Source of the DNA: Brachyhypopomus gauderio
Lineage: Eukaryota > Chordata > Actinopteri > Gymnotiformes > Hypopomidae
NCBI RefSeq assembly: GCF_052324685.1
Contig: NC_135212.1
Location: 47,192,825-47,256,824 of the forward strand
Direction: 5' to 3'
DNA length: 64,000 nt
Shown: piece by piece, positions 1-10,139 of the stretch
How the letters are laid out: every line of letters begins with the position of its first letter
Position numbering within the stretch: position 1 is the first letter of the stretch
The notes under the pieces: model-generated
What the model saw: the letters and a program-made list of their open reading frames with translations, nothing else
The model's database searches: none
What the model was told of the DNA's origin: nothing
Position numbers and translations under genes: made by a program

Positions 1-141
1 CTTGTAACCGGAGGGTCGTGGGTTCGATTCCCAGACCTGAGGCCATGACTGAGGCGCCCCTTAACCCTCAATTGTTCACTTATATAAAAATGAGATAAAA
101 TGTAAGTCGCTCTGGATAAGGGCGTCTGCCAAATGTAAAAT
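1..141 (+). repeat. tRNA-derived SINE, 5'-truncated by window start
   Basis: The sequence holds a pol III B-box-like stretch (ggttcgattcc, about 21-31) and ends in the tail gtaagtcgctctggataagg, which is common to fish SINEs that share a 3' end with an L2-type LINE. It lies inside the hAT-like element. The full copy is at 17838-18020. Confidence 0.75.
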
Positions 142-488
142 GTTTTTAACATTACAAATAAGGTTTGCCTCTTCCAATGGTTTTTAGTCTGTTTTTGATG
201 TGTGAATCTGATGTACATCCTGATCAAACAAAAAGAATTTAGAACGTTCCAGATTTTAAATTTAACCACCTTCTACAACACGAAGCAACAGGGTTCATAG
301 CGCTTTTATTTTGAAAAACGATACGCAAAATGAAGCAATGACGTGGCCGATGTAATGCGAGGCCTCGTTTGTTGCTGATCACGTGATTTTGCTCAATCTA
401 ACACAAGCTCCGAAGCGGGGCTTCATCGGACACGCCCCTTTTTACTCGGTACACGCTTCGAAGCGTAGCTTCAGATGTCCCATCACTA
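1..488. mobile_element. Non-autonomous hAT-like DNA transposon, right part (cut by window start)
   Basis: This is the right-hand part of the element seen complete at 17358-18367 (offset 17,879). It ends in the terminal inverted repeat cccatcacta, followed by the 8-bp target duplication ctgacatg at 489-496. The subterminal region is rich in gaagc/gcttc words, as in many hAT ends. I see no transposase. A 143-codon open frame over 383-814 crosses the element end into unit sequence and is not a gene. The first about 140 bases are a nested SINE. Confidence 0.8.
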
Positions 489-751
489 CTGACATGGTGG
501 AAAGCAGTTATTGTCTGGCAGGACATGACTACAGGGAGACAATGGAAGGATTTAAGTCCATGGAAGGGGTAGACAAAATATTCTACAATGCTGGAAATCT
601 TACTGGTGCAGTTATCATGATACATGTTCTGGGTATTTATTGTATTTCCTGCTTCTTTGACCCATTTCACACTCTTGTGTTGTCACACATAGTTAGCATT
701 GTGCTGCAATGTAAAGAGATCTCCTTCCATTCATTTCAGCCATCATCAACA

Positions 752-2072
752 GCTCCTACATTTTGGGACATGTACCTAGTGTGTCCAAGAGAGCCAGGTT
801 GGTACCTATATTGAAGAAGGCAACACTTGACAGCTCCGACATAAGCACCTACAGACCAGGATCACTTCTCTCTTTTTTCCCCAAAACTCTGGAACAAGAA
901 AAATCAATGATCAATTATCTCTTTTCCTCACCCAGAACCAACCCCATTATTCCAATCAGTCTGGCTTCAAATAGGCACACTCAACAGAAATGTCCCTCAA
1001 AGCAGTGACTCCAAAGCCTCAAGCTGCCAATTCTGACAAGCTATCATAAGTCTTAATTCTTCTAGATCTTTCAGCGGCAGTTGGCACCGTTATCCACAAC
1101 ATCCTCCTCTCTGTTATTTCTAGCCTCGCTGTGACTGGCTCAACCTGGAAATGGTTACAGTCATATCTGGAAGAACGGTTGTATCAGGTAACATGGAGAG
1201 GATCTATATCCAATCCATGTATCCTCTCCAACGGAGTCCCCCAAGGCTCAGCCTAAGGCCCTCTTTTCTTTGTATAGTCAGGTAACACGGTTTCTTTTCA
1301 TTTCTCCTATCATTGCTATGCTAATGACACCCAACTAATTCCATCATTTCCATATTCAGACACCCAGGTTTCTGGGCTTATTTCAGCATGCTTGGCAGAT
1401 ATTGCTTCCTGGATGACCACTCACCACCCGAGGCTCTAACCCTAGCAAAACAAGCTTCTGTACTTTCCAGGAATCCCAAACCTTCACAAGGACGTCACAA
1501 TTTCATTTGAGAACACCCAGTTATCACCGTCAGAAACTACTTGAAGCCTGGGTGTAACTTTGGACAACCAGTTGTCTTTCTCAACACTTTTCAACCCTCA
1601 CCAGGTGCTGCAGATTTCTCCTCTGCAACATACAGATAATATGACCTTTTCTTTCACAGGAAGGTACTCAGGTGCTTGTGCAGTCTCTCATCATCTCAAA
1701 ACTAGAATACTGCAACTCTCCACTTGCACGTCTTCCTCTATGGGTCATCAGATCTCTACAACTGATCCAGAATGCAGCAGCATGACTGGTCTTCAATGTC
1801 CTCTTCACTGGCTCCCAGTACCTGCACGCATCAGATAGAAAAATTTGATCCTTGAAAAAGAAAGGACTAGCCTTTCCCTACATAATGACCATGGTCAAAG
1901 CCCAACCTGTACGACGAGCACTCCGAATCTGAAGTATGGCTTGACTTGAAAGACCATGCTTAAAGTCTCACGAACGACAAACCTCATGACTCTTCTCTGT
2001 CCTGGCTCAGAGATGGTGAAACAATCTTCTGCAAGCTATTCGGACTGCAGAATCTCTTGTGGTCTTCAAACG
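752..2072 (+). mobile_element. Decayed L2-clade LINE, reverse transcriptase part (unit A1)
   Basis: Broken plus-strand frames spell fish L2/Maui-type ORF2 pieces in the expected order: a PILKKATLD...YRP block, a LLDLSAA-like block, a NGVPQGS block, a CYANDTQL block (the active-site DD is degenerate), a SLGVTLDNQLSF block and LVQSLIISKLEYCN. Many stops and frameshifts show it is dead. The 3' end of the same L2 resumes at about 3662-3931, after a LINE insertion. The 255 bases before it (497-751) have no recognisable content. The same L2 is present in every unit, so it predates the array. Confidence 0.8.
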
Positions 2073-2330
2073 TCAAGTCAAGTCAAGTCAAGATAACTTT
2101 ATTGTCAAAAATCTATGTAACAAGGTTAACACAGAAGTTTGAAATTGCGTTTGGCCAGTTCCAATGTGCAGTTTAGCAACATATATTGATAATCACTCAC
2201 TAACTCACTTACACACACACACATACACACACAAGCAGTGCAAATTAACATACTGTTACAGAATATTAACATAGTAATACACACACACACACACACACAC
2301 ACACAGTGTGCAGTAAAAAAACAAAGGCTA

Positions 2331-2368
<38 letters not shown>

Positions 2369-3649
2369 GCAGTAAAAGGGCTAAAATACTAGACAATAGG
2401 TAGGTATACATACATACACATAGCAGCAGAAAGGACAGTCAGTGGTCAAGTAGTTGGATGTAATATGTAAGGTGCAAGGGTAAAGTGCAAGGTGCATGAT
2501 GAAATAAATGGAATGATTATGAGTAACTTTGGAATGTTTATGTAGTTCTCATCAGTGTGTTGATGAGTCTGATGGCTTGTGGAAAGAAGCTGTTTCCCAG
2601 TCTGGTGGTACGGGACCGTACGCTACGGTAGCGCTTCCCTGATGGGAGTATTGAAAACAGTTTGTGTGCTGGGTGTGTTGGATCTTTAGTGATGTTCATT
2701 GCTCTCCTGAAGCAGTGTGAGGTGTACAGATCCTTGATGGCTGGTAAGGGTGATCTGATGATCTTTTCTGCAGTCCTCACCACCCTCTGTAGTGCCTTCT
2801 TGTCTGCAGATAGACAGCTGCCATGCCAGACAGAGAGGTTGCTGGTCAGGATGCTTTCAATAGCACCCCTGTAGAAGGTGGTGAGTGCGGATGTGGGCAG
2901 GTCGGCCCTTCTCATCCTCCGCAGGAAGTGGAGTCGTGTCTGTGCTTTCTTGACCAGGGCGGTGGTGTTTGTAGACCATGTGAGATCATCTGTGATGTGC
3001 ACTCCCAGGAACTTTGTGCTTTTCACAGATTCCACAGCACTGCCATTTATGATGAGTGGGATGTGTGTTTGTTGTTTTTTCCTAAAGTCCACAGTTATTT
3101 CTTTTGTTTTGTTGACGTTGAGAAGCAGGTTGTTCTTCTCACACCAGTTAATGAGTTGCTGTACCTCCTCTCTGTATGCTGAGTCATCGTTGTCAGTGAT
3201 GAGACCCACCACTGTTGTGTCGTCGGCAAATTTGATGATGTGATTTGTATCAAATCTGGCACAGCAGTCGTGGGTCATCAGCGTGAACAGCAGGGGAGAT
3301 AGCACACATCCTTGCGGGACCCCGGTGTTTATGATGGTGGTCGCTGAGGAGTTATTTCCAACTCTGACTGTCTGTGGTCTATTTGTGAGAAAGTCCAGCA
3401 GCCAGTTGCACAGTGAGGTGCTGATACCTATTTGACTTAGCTTGTTCACTAGGTGTTGGGGGATGACAGTGTTGAACGCAGAGCTGAAGTCAATGAACAG
3501 CAGCCGTGCATGACTGTTTTTGTTCTCCAGATGAGCCAGGCATAGATGGAGTGCTGTTGCTATAGCATCATCAGTGGAGCGCCCGGGGCGATAAGCAAAT
3601 TGATATGGGTCCAGAGTAGTGGGGATGGTGGATGTTAAGTGGGCCTTTA
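2073..3649 (-). mobile_element. Rex1/CR1-type LINE, 5'-truncated, inserted in L2 tail (unit A1)
   Basis: The minus strand carries an uninterrupted reverse transcriptase fragment ending at about 2538: motifs [36 protein letters not shown] and [10 protein letters not shown] (catalytic ADD), then the C-terminal [23 protein letters not shown]-type block, of which only part is quoted here. The 3' UTR holds (CA)n tracts, and the 3' terminus is a tandem tcaag repeat on the plus strand. The 5' end is truncated at gggccttta. The empty site survives in unit C1 at about 53968 (caaacgtagactgaagtcacc). The right flank carries a 12-13 bp tandem duplication of tagactgaagtc. The exact family name is inferred. 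Confidence 0.8.
2276..2365. repeat. (CA)n microsatellites in LINE 3' UTR
   Basis: Two CA tracts are separated by about 28 bases (agtgtgcagtaaaaaaacaa and following). Tract length differs by 2 bp from the copy in unit A2, which accounts for the offset change from 17,879 to 17,877. Confidence 0.9.
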
Positions 3650-3661
3650 GACTGAAGTCGT

Positions 3662-3931
3662 AGACTGAAGTCACCTGTTTATTGAGTACTTAGATTACCA
3701 CTAAAACCGCAGATAGCACTTCTTGTCCTTTGCATTGTATGCTTATGAATGTCTATTTTTATTTGCTCTTGTAGGTATCGTTTTTTTTTATTCCTGTTTA
3801 AGTTTGAGCCTATGTCTCTATGTCATACTAGGTAATGGCATCAAGTCCTGTAGTGGTAGTAGTCAGGTCTAAAGCACTTAGCAAATCGCTCTAGATGAGA
3901 GTGGCTGCTAAATGGCTAAAAAAGTAAATGT
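3662..3931 (+). mobile_element. L2 LINE 3' end (unit A1)
   Basis: This is the 3' tail of the fish L2 LINE, including tttttatttgctcttgtagg and the terminal gatgagagtggctgctaaat. It is contiguous with the reverse transcriptase part in unit C1 and is separated here by the Rex1-like LINE. Confidence 0.75.
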
Positions 3932-5264
3932 TGTACTTAGACTTCATATCTGAACTGTCCTGTTCCTTGTGTACCTTGTGATTCATCTGGTCTTGCAAAG
4001 TTTTGCAAATGCACAAGCTGAGATCTGGATATCAGGCAATCTGTGATCCAGGTGATGTTGGTGGCATATCATTTAGCTTTTCACCAAGTGAAGGATTTGA
4101 CTCCATACCTCTTTACAAGGCTTCTTCCACATCTTAGCATTGAAAGGCTTTGCCTTGAAATAGTCAAAAACATAGGGTCTCTCAGTACTCTATTTTAAGA
4201 AAGATGTAACTACCACCCACATAGATGCACACAAAAAAGGACGGGTCAAGTATTTTAGAAAGCCTTTAATTGCAGAATTTACCAGAGATCCAGACATGTG
4301 TCAAATGTACATGACTTCTTCCTCAGTGTTATCATGAATCCTCCTGACAATGTGGGTCTCCTACAAAAATAGGAGTCCACGCGACAATTTATACCTTGGA
4401 ATCTAGTATTTTTAGTATTGATCAAAACATTTAGTGAGGTCAAACTCCAAATTGGCAGAGATGTCCAATACATGTATAGAATAACTTCATGTTCAAACCT
4501 TAATTTCTATAAAAAGGTTGAACATGGTCTTTCAGGAAAAAATAAATAAATATGCCCCTCCCCCGGCACAACACCCATCATGTCCGAGTCTATATAATAT
4601 AGCAATGGACAGAAAATTGAAACTTCCCCACAAGCTGTAAAAATATTGAAATTCATTTTTGGGTGAAAAATTACTGAAGATGGTTCAGAATTGAGGTTCA
4701 TGTCAATTCTAGAAGAATTACACATTCACTGGAGAGAATTCCCAAAGAAAGTCCTTCTACACATGGAAACCCATTTGGAGTAATGGGTATCATGTTGCCC
4801 ATAGGCAATGAAGTAGTGGTGCAATGCTGTGGCTGTTGTCCTGACCCCTCCTTGCACCAGAGAGTTCAGGTTAAGGGGAAGACTGCACAATAGGCTGCCA
4901 TTTCCATTAGCATGTGACGGGATGTAAAAAAAGGTACAGGAATCGGTGTGACCTCATTCCTTGGAAGGTGCCACTCTAGCCCAATGCTTCAATGATGGAC
5001 AAGCTAAAATCAGTACCAACCACCCAAATGCAGACCCCTATTGACAGGGAGCATTGAATCCTGAGCATGAGGAAATGCTAGTCTGCTATGAATACCTAGA
5101 AGGCTAGCCTTGTACACAAGGCCATAGAGGCACAAGCATACAAGTTTAAAGACCCTGGATTAAGCACTCTAACCATAATGCAAACTAGTTGTGGAAGTAG
5201 ACCTACAACAGATTCAGCCCAATTGCATAGCAACACAGGACAGGTTGTCGAGTCACAGTACTAG
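3932..5264. other. Unit spacer downstream of zp3 (A1), no recognised gene
   Basis: Unique-looking, AT-rich sequence is shared by all units. It holds an imperfect hairpin near 4361-4390 (arms ggtctccta and taggagtcc around caaaaa). Open frames of 64 and 72 codons on the minus strand lack any motif I recognise and are probably chance. I see no exon or RNA gene. Confidence 0.6.
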
Positions 5265-5270
5265 TTTATT
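5265..5270 (-). terminator. zp3 copy 1 polyadenylation signal
   Basis: AATAAA on the minus strand begins 13 nt after the zp3 stop codon. Equivalent hexamers occur at 14720-14725, 23142-23147, 32600-32605, 49795-49800 and 58274-58279. Very short 3' UTRs are characteristic of ZP genes. Confidence 0.85.
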
Positions 5271-5283
5271 TCAATCAAGACCA

Positions 5284-7181
5284 TCAAGCACTCTCCTTAA
5301 CCATGATGGGTCCAAGGATTACTTCTCCTTCCAGCAGAGTACCTGCAAAAAAAAAAAAAAAAGGGGTAGGGATTTAGGCTCCGCTTGCAAGTCCACGTCA
5401 CCTCTAGTCCAAGCTGCAGACCTTCTCCAAGAATGATCAGGTACTGGCAGAGCATGGCATGCACGTACCTTTGTCCTCAGACAAGTCTCGCCCCTTCCGG
5501 GAGCTACAGGTGGTGTCGCAACAGCCACACACCTGGTCAAGACCATACGCTGCAGTCCACCTGTGAAGCCAGAATAGCCAAGCTTACCAGCTAGGCCTCA
5601 CCAGTAACCTGCTGGTTTCAGAACCACAGCCACATACCTGTTGCTAGAGAACGAACAAGCTTTGTGCTCAGGATCAGCAGCGTAAGAAGCTGGAGTTGCC
5701 TTCATAAAGCATGTGAAGTAGAGCTGGAAAGACAGGGGTTAGTTCAGACAGCCAGTCCTTCTACTCACCCCCCCTACCAAACATGCTTACATACCAAACC
5801 ACTGTTGTCCTGCTGAAACCTGAATGCCTCCAACTGAAACCTCAGCTTGTCTGCTTCAGTTTGGGGCAGGAAGTGAGAATGGGAACCTGTGAGCTTGGCA
5901 TCAATCAGGCACCTGCAATCATTTGTGCAGTCAGACCACAACTAGCTGATCTCTACAGCCATCACAAAGCCCACAAGGAAGCCACTCACCCATGGTTATC
6001 TATGAAGGCATAACTAGGGACTGCATTCACATCAGGAAACACAGTGGCCACACAGGTGTCCAGATACACACGAAGGGGCACGTGGTAGAACTGAATTACA
6101 GATGCCTCAACACTGATCACATCATGCAGGAAGTACTGGTTGGAGAGCCTTTCAGACGTCCAGTCATCTGGAGAAGAAACCTCATTAGGTCCAGTTCAGG
6201 CACAGCTCATCAGTAGGTATGGTGTAGCCATGGGACAAACCTGTCATGAGTCTCAGGGAGAAGACAAGCTGTTCCTCAGCAACTTGGGTAGAAGCATATG
6301 GGATCCAGGCAGGCATCAGAGCATTGCTGCTTACATTGTGGAACCTACAAAGCATTTTATGGCCATCAGATTGAACAGAGCCTTCCAAATAATACTGAAC
6401 ATCACATCTGGTAGGGTCCAATACCTTGGATAGTGACACTCGATGCGAACCTCAGCACCAACGGTTCTCACAATAGGAGTGTGAGCAAAATTGTGGGGAA
6501 CATAGCGGACGTAGAAGACGTAGACCAGCTCATCTGGAGTCATCTGTTAAGAAAGAAGTGGTGTTATTGCATGCAGGTTTAAAGCAGCACTGAAGCATTC
6601 ACTTCATAGACACTCACACTGGTAGTACTGTTGCAGGCCTGCAGTGCTGACTGGAAGATGAGGACTTGAGCAGCACGGTCCTCCCCACTGACAGCACAGT
6701 TTCCCAGGGTGATCTCAGATGGATTTATCAGCTCACCGGTTCCAAACAGGTCCTTCTTGACCTCCACATGTATGCCAGTCTCACCACACTCTGCTGCTAC
6801 ACTTGCAGTAGGAACAGGGGGGCTCATCTGAAACTGCCTTAGTGGCTGTCTTGCTGGTAGTTGAGGGTCATTGGGGAAGTGCCATGCCACCTGCTTCACA
6901 GGTCCCTGAAATACTTGCTGGGACTGAACGTTGGAAGGCTGCTGCACAGGTATCTGCACAGGATTCCAAGACTGCTGGCTAAATGATCCTTGGACAGGCC
7001 CTGTGGGGTTAGAAACGTGGCTCCCCTGAGATGACCCTTCTGCTACCACTTGCCTTCTTGCTTGTTGCTGCAAATTAGATTGTAGTCCAGTTGGAAGTTG
7101 GGATCTGACCATTCCTGCTTGCCATGCCTCAGATACCACCAGCAAAATCACCACACAAAGGCCCACTTTGCCTAAACCCAT
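5284..7181 (-). CDS. zp3: Zona pellucida glycoprotein 3 (zp3), copy 1, 8 exons, intact
   Basis: This is an egg-envelope structural glycoprotein; ZP3 copolymerises with other ZP proteins through its ZP module. Exons, 5' to 3': 6618-7181, 6425-6543, 6241-6344, 5990-6167, 5795-5912, 5638-5723, 5469-5560, 5284-5342. All junctions are GT-AG and the spliced frame is 1320 nt, 439 residues. Residues 1 to about 21 are a signal peptide and 25-125 are Q/P-rich. ZP-N is about 129-229 and ZP-C about 245-405. The twelve cysteines (132, 162, 183, 224, 301, 323, 366, 384, 401, 403, 404, 408) match ZP3. N-glycosylation sites are N184 (NST) and N231 (HNVSS). RKGR at 411-414 resembles the consensus cleavage site, followed by an external hydrophobic patch (GEVILGPIMV). 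There is no membrane anchor, as expected for fish ZP3. This is the type A allele: E48, R115. Confidence 0.93.
5347..5362. repeat. Homopolymer tract at exon 8 acceptor (copy 1, 16 bp)
   Basis: On the gene strand this is T16 immediately before GCAG of the exon 8 acceptor, so it is the polypyrimidine tract. Its length varies among copies: 16, 25, 18, 11, 11 and 10 for copies 1 to 6. Confidence 0.85.
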
Positions 7182-7882
7182 TGTAAATCTCCCTAGAGTC
7201 TCCAGACATACTCAACCTGCCTGGTCTTTCTCTTTTTGTACAATATTGTAGGCTCACACCTCCAATCCCTTTCTAATAGGATTAATGTCCTTCTGAGCCT
7301 GTTGAGTCATGTATTACTCTGACTCACAGCTGACAGCAATTAAGTCTTTTCATTTAAATCTTGGAGTTAATTGACCCATACCATGAATGAACTGAGCACT
7401 ATTGGGTATTGGACATATATCAAATCAACACATACAGTTTGCTAAATAAATTAATAAGTTAGTAAAGTTAGTAGTTTAGTATTTTCACACAACACTATTG
7501 CACACCATTGTAATATACATCAAATCCTTATACATGAATGTAACTTGTGGATAAATATTGCATGACTTGATTTGCTGTAATATTTTTTGTGAGACATTTA
7601 ATTTATCCCTCATACAGAAGACAAGACATTAACCAAAGAGGCTAAATTACAGATGCTTCAACATTGATGATATTGTTCAGGAATTACTGATTCAAGGGAA
7701 TTTCATTCAACTTGAAAATAAACCTAATTCGAAGGTCCAGATCATGCAAAGACTTGATTAATTAGCTCTGAAACCGTTATATAAATATGTCCTGCACCAT
7801 ACATATAAATTAATTAATTAGGTGGAAATTAGGGCCCTGTCCTGCCATTGGTTGGTCATAAAGAACAATATGAGCTGACATG
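7182..7882 (-). promoter_or_regulatory. zp3 copy 1 5' flank / candidate promoter
   Basis: About 700 bp upstream of the start is conserved between units. On the gene strand I see an AT-rich, weakly TATA-like stretch (about 7231-7251), an inverted CCAAT at 7262-7266 and an E-box CAGCTG at 7327-7332, about 146 bp upstream of the ATG. In mammals and fish, ZP genes are driven by FIGLA through a proximal E-box, so this is a candidate site by inference. An upstream ATG (7207-7209) opens a frame that overlaps the zp3 start out of frame; whether it is transcribed depends on the start site. Confidence 0.45.
7643..7740 (-). pseudogene. Decayed zp3 exon 4 relic (unit A1)
   Basis: The plus-strand sequence taaattacagatgcttcaac aligns base for base with the exon 4 region near 6092 (gaattacagatgcctcaaca). 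Similarity continues through ttcaggaattactg, versus gcaggaagtactg in the live gene, into the end of intron 3 (ggtccag). The minus-strand reading gives NQ*FLNNIINVEASVI*, against NQYFLHDVISVEASVIQ in the live gene. It is a dead fragment of an older zp3 gene in the same orientation, present in all units. Confidence 0.7.
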
Positions 7883-8137
7883 GTGGAAAGCAGTTATTGT
7901 CTGGCAGGACATGACTACAGGGAGACAATGGAAGGATTTAAGTCCATGGAAGGGGTAGACAAAATATTCTACAATGCTGGAAATCTTACTGGTGCAGTTA
8001 TCATGATACATGTTCTGGGTATTTATTGTATTTCCTGCTTCTTTGACCCATTTCACACTCTTGTGTTGTCACACATAGTTAGCATTGTGCTGCAATGTAA
8101 AGAGATCTCCTTCCATTCATTTCAGCCATCATCAACA

Positions 8138-9475
8138 GCTCCTACATTTTGGGACATGTACCTAGTGTGTCCAAGAGAGCCAGGTTGGTACCTATATTGA
8201 AGAAGGCAACACTTGACAGCTCCGACATAAGCACCTACAGACCAGGACCACTTCTCTCTTTTTTCCCCAAAACTCTGGAACAAGAAAAATCAATGATCAA
8301 TTATCTCTTTTCCTCACCCAGAACCAACCCCATTATTCCAATCAGTCTGGCTTCAAATAGGCACACTCAACAGAAGTGTCCCTCAAAGCAGTGACTCCAA
8401 AGCCTCAAGCTGCCAATTCTGACAAGCTATCATAAGTCTTAATTCTTCTAGATCTTTCAGCGGCAGTTGGCACCGTTATCCACAACATCCTTCTCTCTGT
8501 TATTTCTAGCCTCGCTGTGACTGGCTCAACCTGGAAATGGTTACAGTCATATCTGGAAGAACGGTTGTATCAGGTAACATGGAGAGGATCTATATCCAAT
8601 CCATGTATCCTCTCCAACGGAGTCCCCCAAGGCTCAGCCTAAGGCCCTCTTTTCTTAGTATAGTCAGGTAACACGGTTTCTTTTCATTTCTCCTATCATT
8701 GCTATGCTAATGACACCCAACTAATTCCATCATTTCCATATTCAGACACCCAGGTTTCTGGGCTTATTTCAGCATGCTTGGCAGATATTGCTTCCTGGAT
8801 GACCACTCACCACCCGAGGCTCTAACCCTAGCAAAACAAGCTTCTGTACTTTCCAGGAATCCCAAACCTTCACAAGGACGTCACAATTTCATTTGAGAAC
8901 ACCCAGTTATCACCGTCAGAAACTACTTGAAGCCTGGGTGTAACTTTGGACAACCAGTTGTCTTTCTCAACACTTTTCAACCCTCACCAGGTGCTGCAGA
9001 TTTCTCCTCTGCAACATACAGATAATATGACCTTTTCTTTCACAGGAAGGTACTCAGGTGCTTGTGCAGTCTCTCATCATCTCAAAACTAGAATACTGCA
9101 ACTCTCCACTTGCACGTCTTCCTCTATGGGTCATCAGATCTCTACAACTGATCCAGAATGCAGCAGCATGTCTGGTCTTCAATGTCCTCTTCACTGGCTC
9201 CCAGTACCTGCACGCATCAGATAGAAAAATTTGATCCTTGAAAAAGAAAGGACTAGCCTTTCCCTACATAATGACCATGGTCAAAGCCCAACCTGTACGA
9301 CGAGCACTCCGAATCTGAAGTATGGCTTGACTTGAAAGACCATGCTTAAAGTCTCACGAACGACAAACCTCATGACTCTTCTCTGTCCTGGCTCAGAGAT
9401 GGTGAAACAATCTTCTGCAAGCTATTCGGACTGCAGAATCTCTTGTGGTCTTCAAACGTAGACTGAAGTCACCTG
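8138..9475 (+). mobile_element. Decayed L2-clade LINE, reverse transcriptase part (unit B1)
   Basis: Same fossil as at 752-2072. It carries B-type variants (gcatgtctgg instead of gcatgactgg, aggaccact instead of aggatcact) and a private A at about 8657. It continues past the LINE insertion point of unit A to acctg at 9475, where the gypsy-like element is inserted. The L2 3' end follows at 13127-13387. Confidence 0.8.
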
Positions 9476-10139
9476 TGTTATGTCCTATGATAGTGTTGTG
9501 TATTGTGTTTGCTGTCTGTTCCGCTCCAGACTCCGCTCCGCTCCAGACTCCGCTCCAGACTCCGCTCCAGACTCCGCTCCAGACTCCATTTCACCCTGCA
9601 CTATATAAGGCCCTTCCCGGTGCCTCCCAGCGAGACATTTTTGCTCCTTGGTGGTGTTGGTTGTTTGTAATTAGTATTCTGCTTTTGTACCTCATCTTAG
9701 AACTCTGGTTTTTGACTGCTTTGAACTTGTTTATGCTTTTTGCCTTTGCCCCTGTTGGATTGTCTGCCGGTTGTACATTTTGTAAATATTCTACGTGTTG
9801 TTGGTGTTCTGGTAAGTAGGGAGTGGCTGCCATTTTGTTTTGGGATTTGGGTTTGTTTGTATGGTTTTTTTGTTAGGGAGTTAGGGTAGTACTGTATGTT
9901 TGTTTTCTGTTAGAGTAATTAGTGTTTGGTTTATTTTATAGTTCAGTTCTGTTTGTTATGTTGGCCTGGGCCACTCCTGAAGCTGAGACCAGTTACGTGT
10001 ATGTATATATCTTGTAAATTACAATTTCTGTATAATACACCTTTAACCACCCACTCCTGTTGTCCCATCATCACTAACATTCGCACTGCTGTTCACATAC
10101 ACCACTGTTACGGTCCTCACGCCTAGACAGGCCGTAACA
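9476..10139 (+). repeat. LTR of gypsy-like fossil with internal minisatellite (unit B1)
   Basis: 664-bp LTR with TG...CA ends. The U3-like part holds a short tandem array of a 12-bp word (ctccgctccaga) at about 9520-9586, then ctatataagg at 9600-9609 as a TATA-like box. The array differs in organisation in the B3 copy, whose LTR is 671 bp. Confidence 0.75.

Noticed and set aside
383-814. 143-codon plus-strand open frame
   Set aside because: It spans the end of the hAT-like element and adjoining unit sequence, and it is disrupted in units lacking the element. Not a gene.
2662-3243. Plus-strand frames of 70-121 codons opposite the LINE (repeated at about 20539 and 55785)
   Set aside because: Antisense shadows of the reverse transcriptase frame.
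4279-4725. Minus-strand frames of 64 and 72 codons in the spacer
   Set aside because: They recur only because the unit is duplicated, with no motif or splice context. Probably chance.
6140-6433. Plus-strand open frames opposite zp3 exons 2-4 (also near 5191-6013 and in every copy)
   Set aside because: Antisense shadows of the minus-strand zp3 exons, with no independent coding signal.
9476-9590. Short regular repeats resembling a CRISPR array
   Set aside because: The 12-bp units have no unique spacers, in a eukaryotic LTR. It is a minisatellite.
9445-9819. 124-codon frame with Leu-Gln-Thr-Pro repeats
   Set aside because: It lies in the LTR of the gypsy-like fossil; the repeat is the LTR minisatellite. 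Not a gene.
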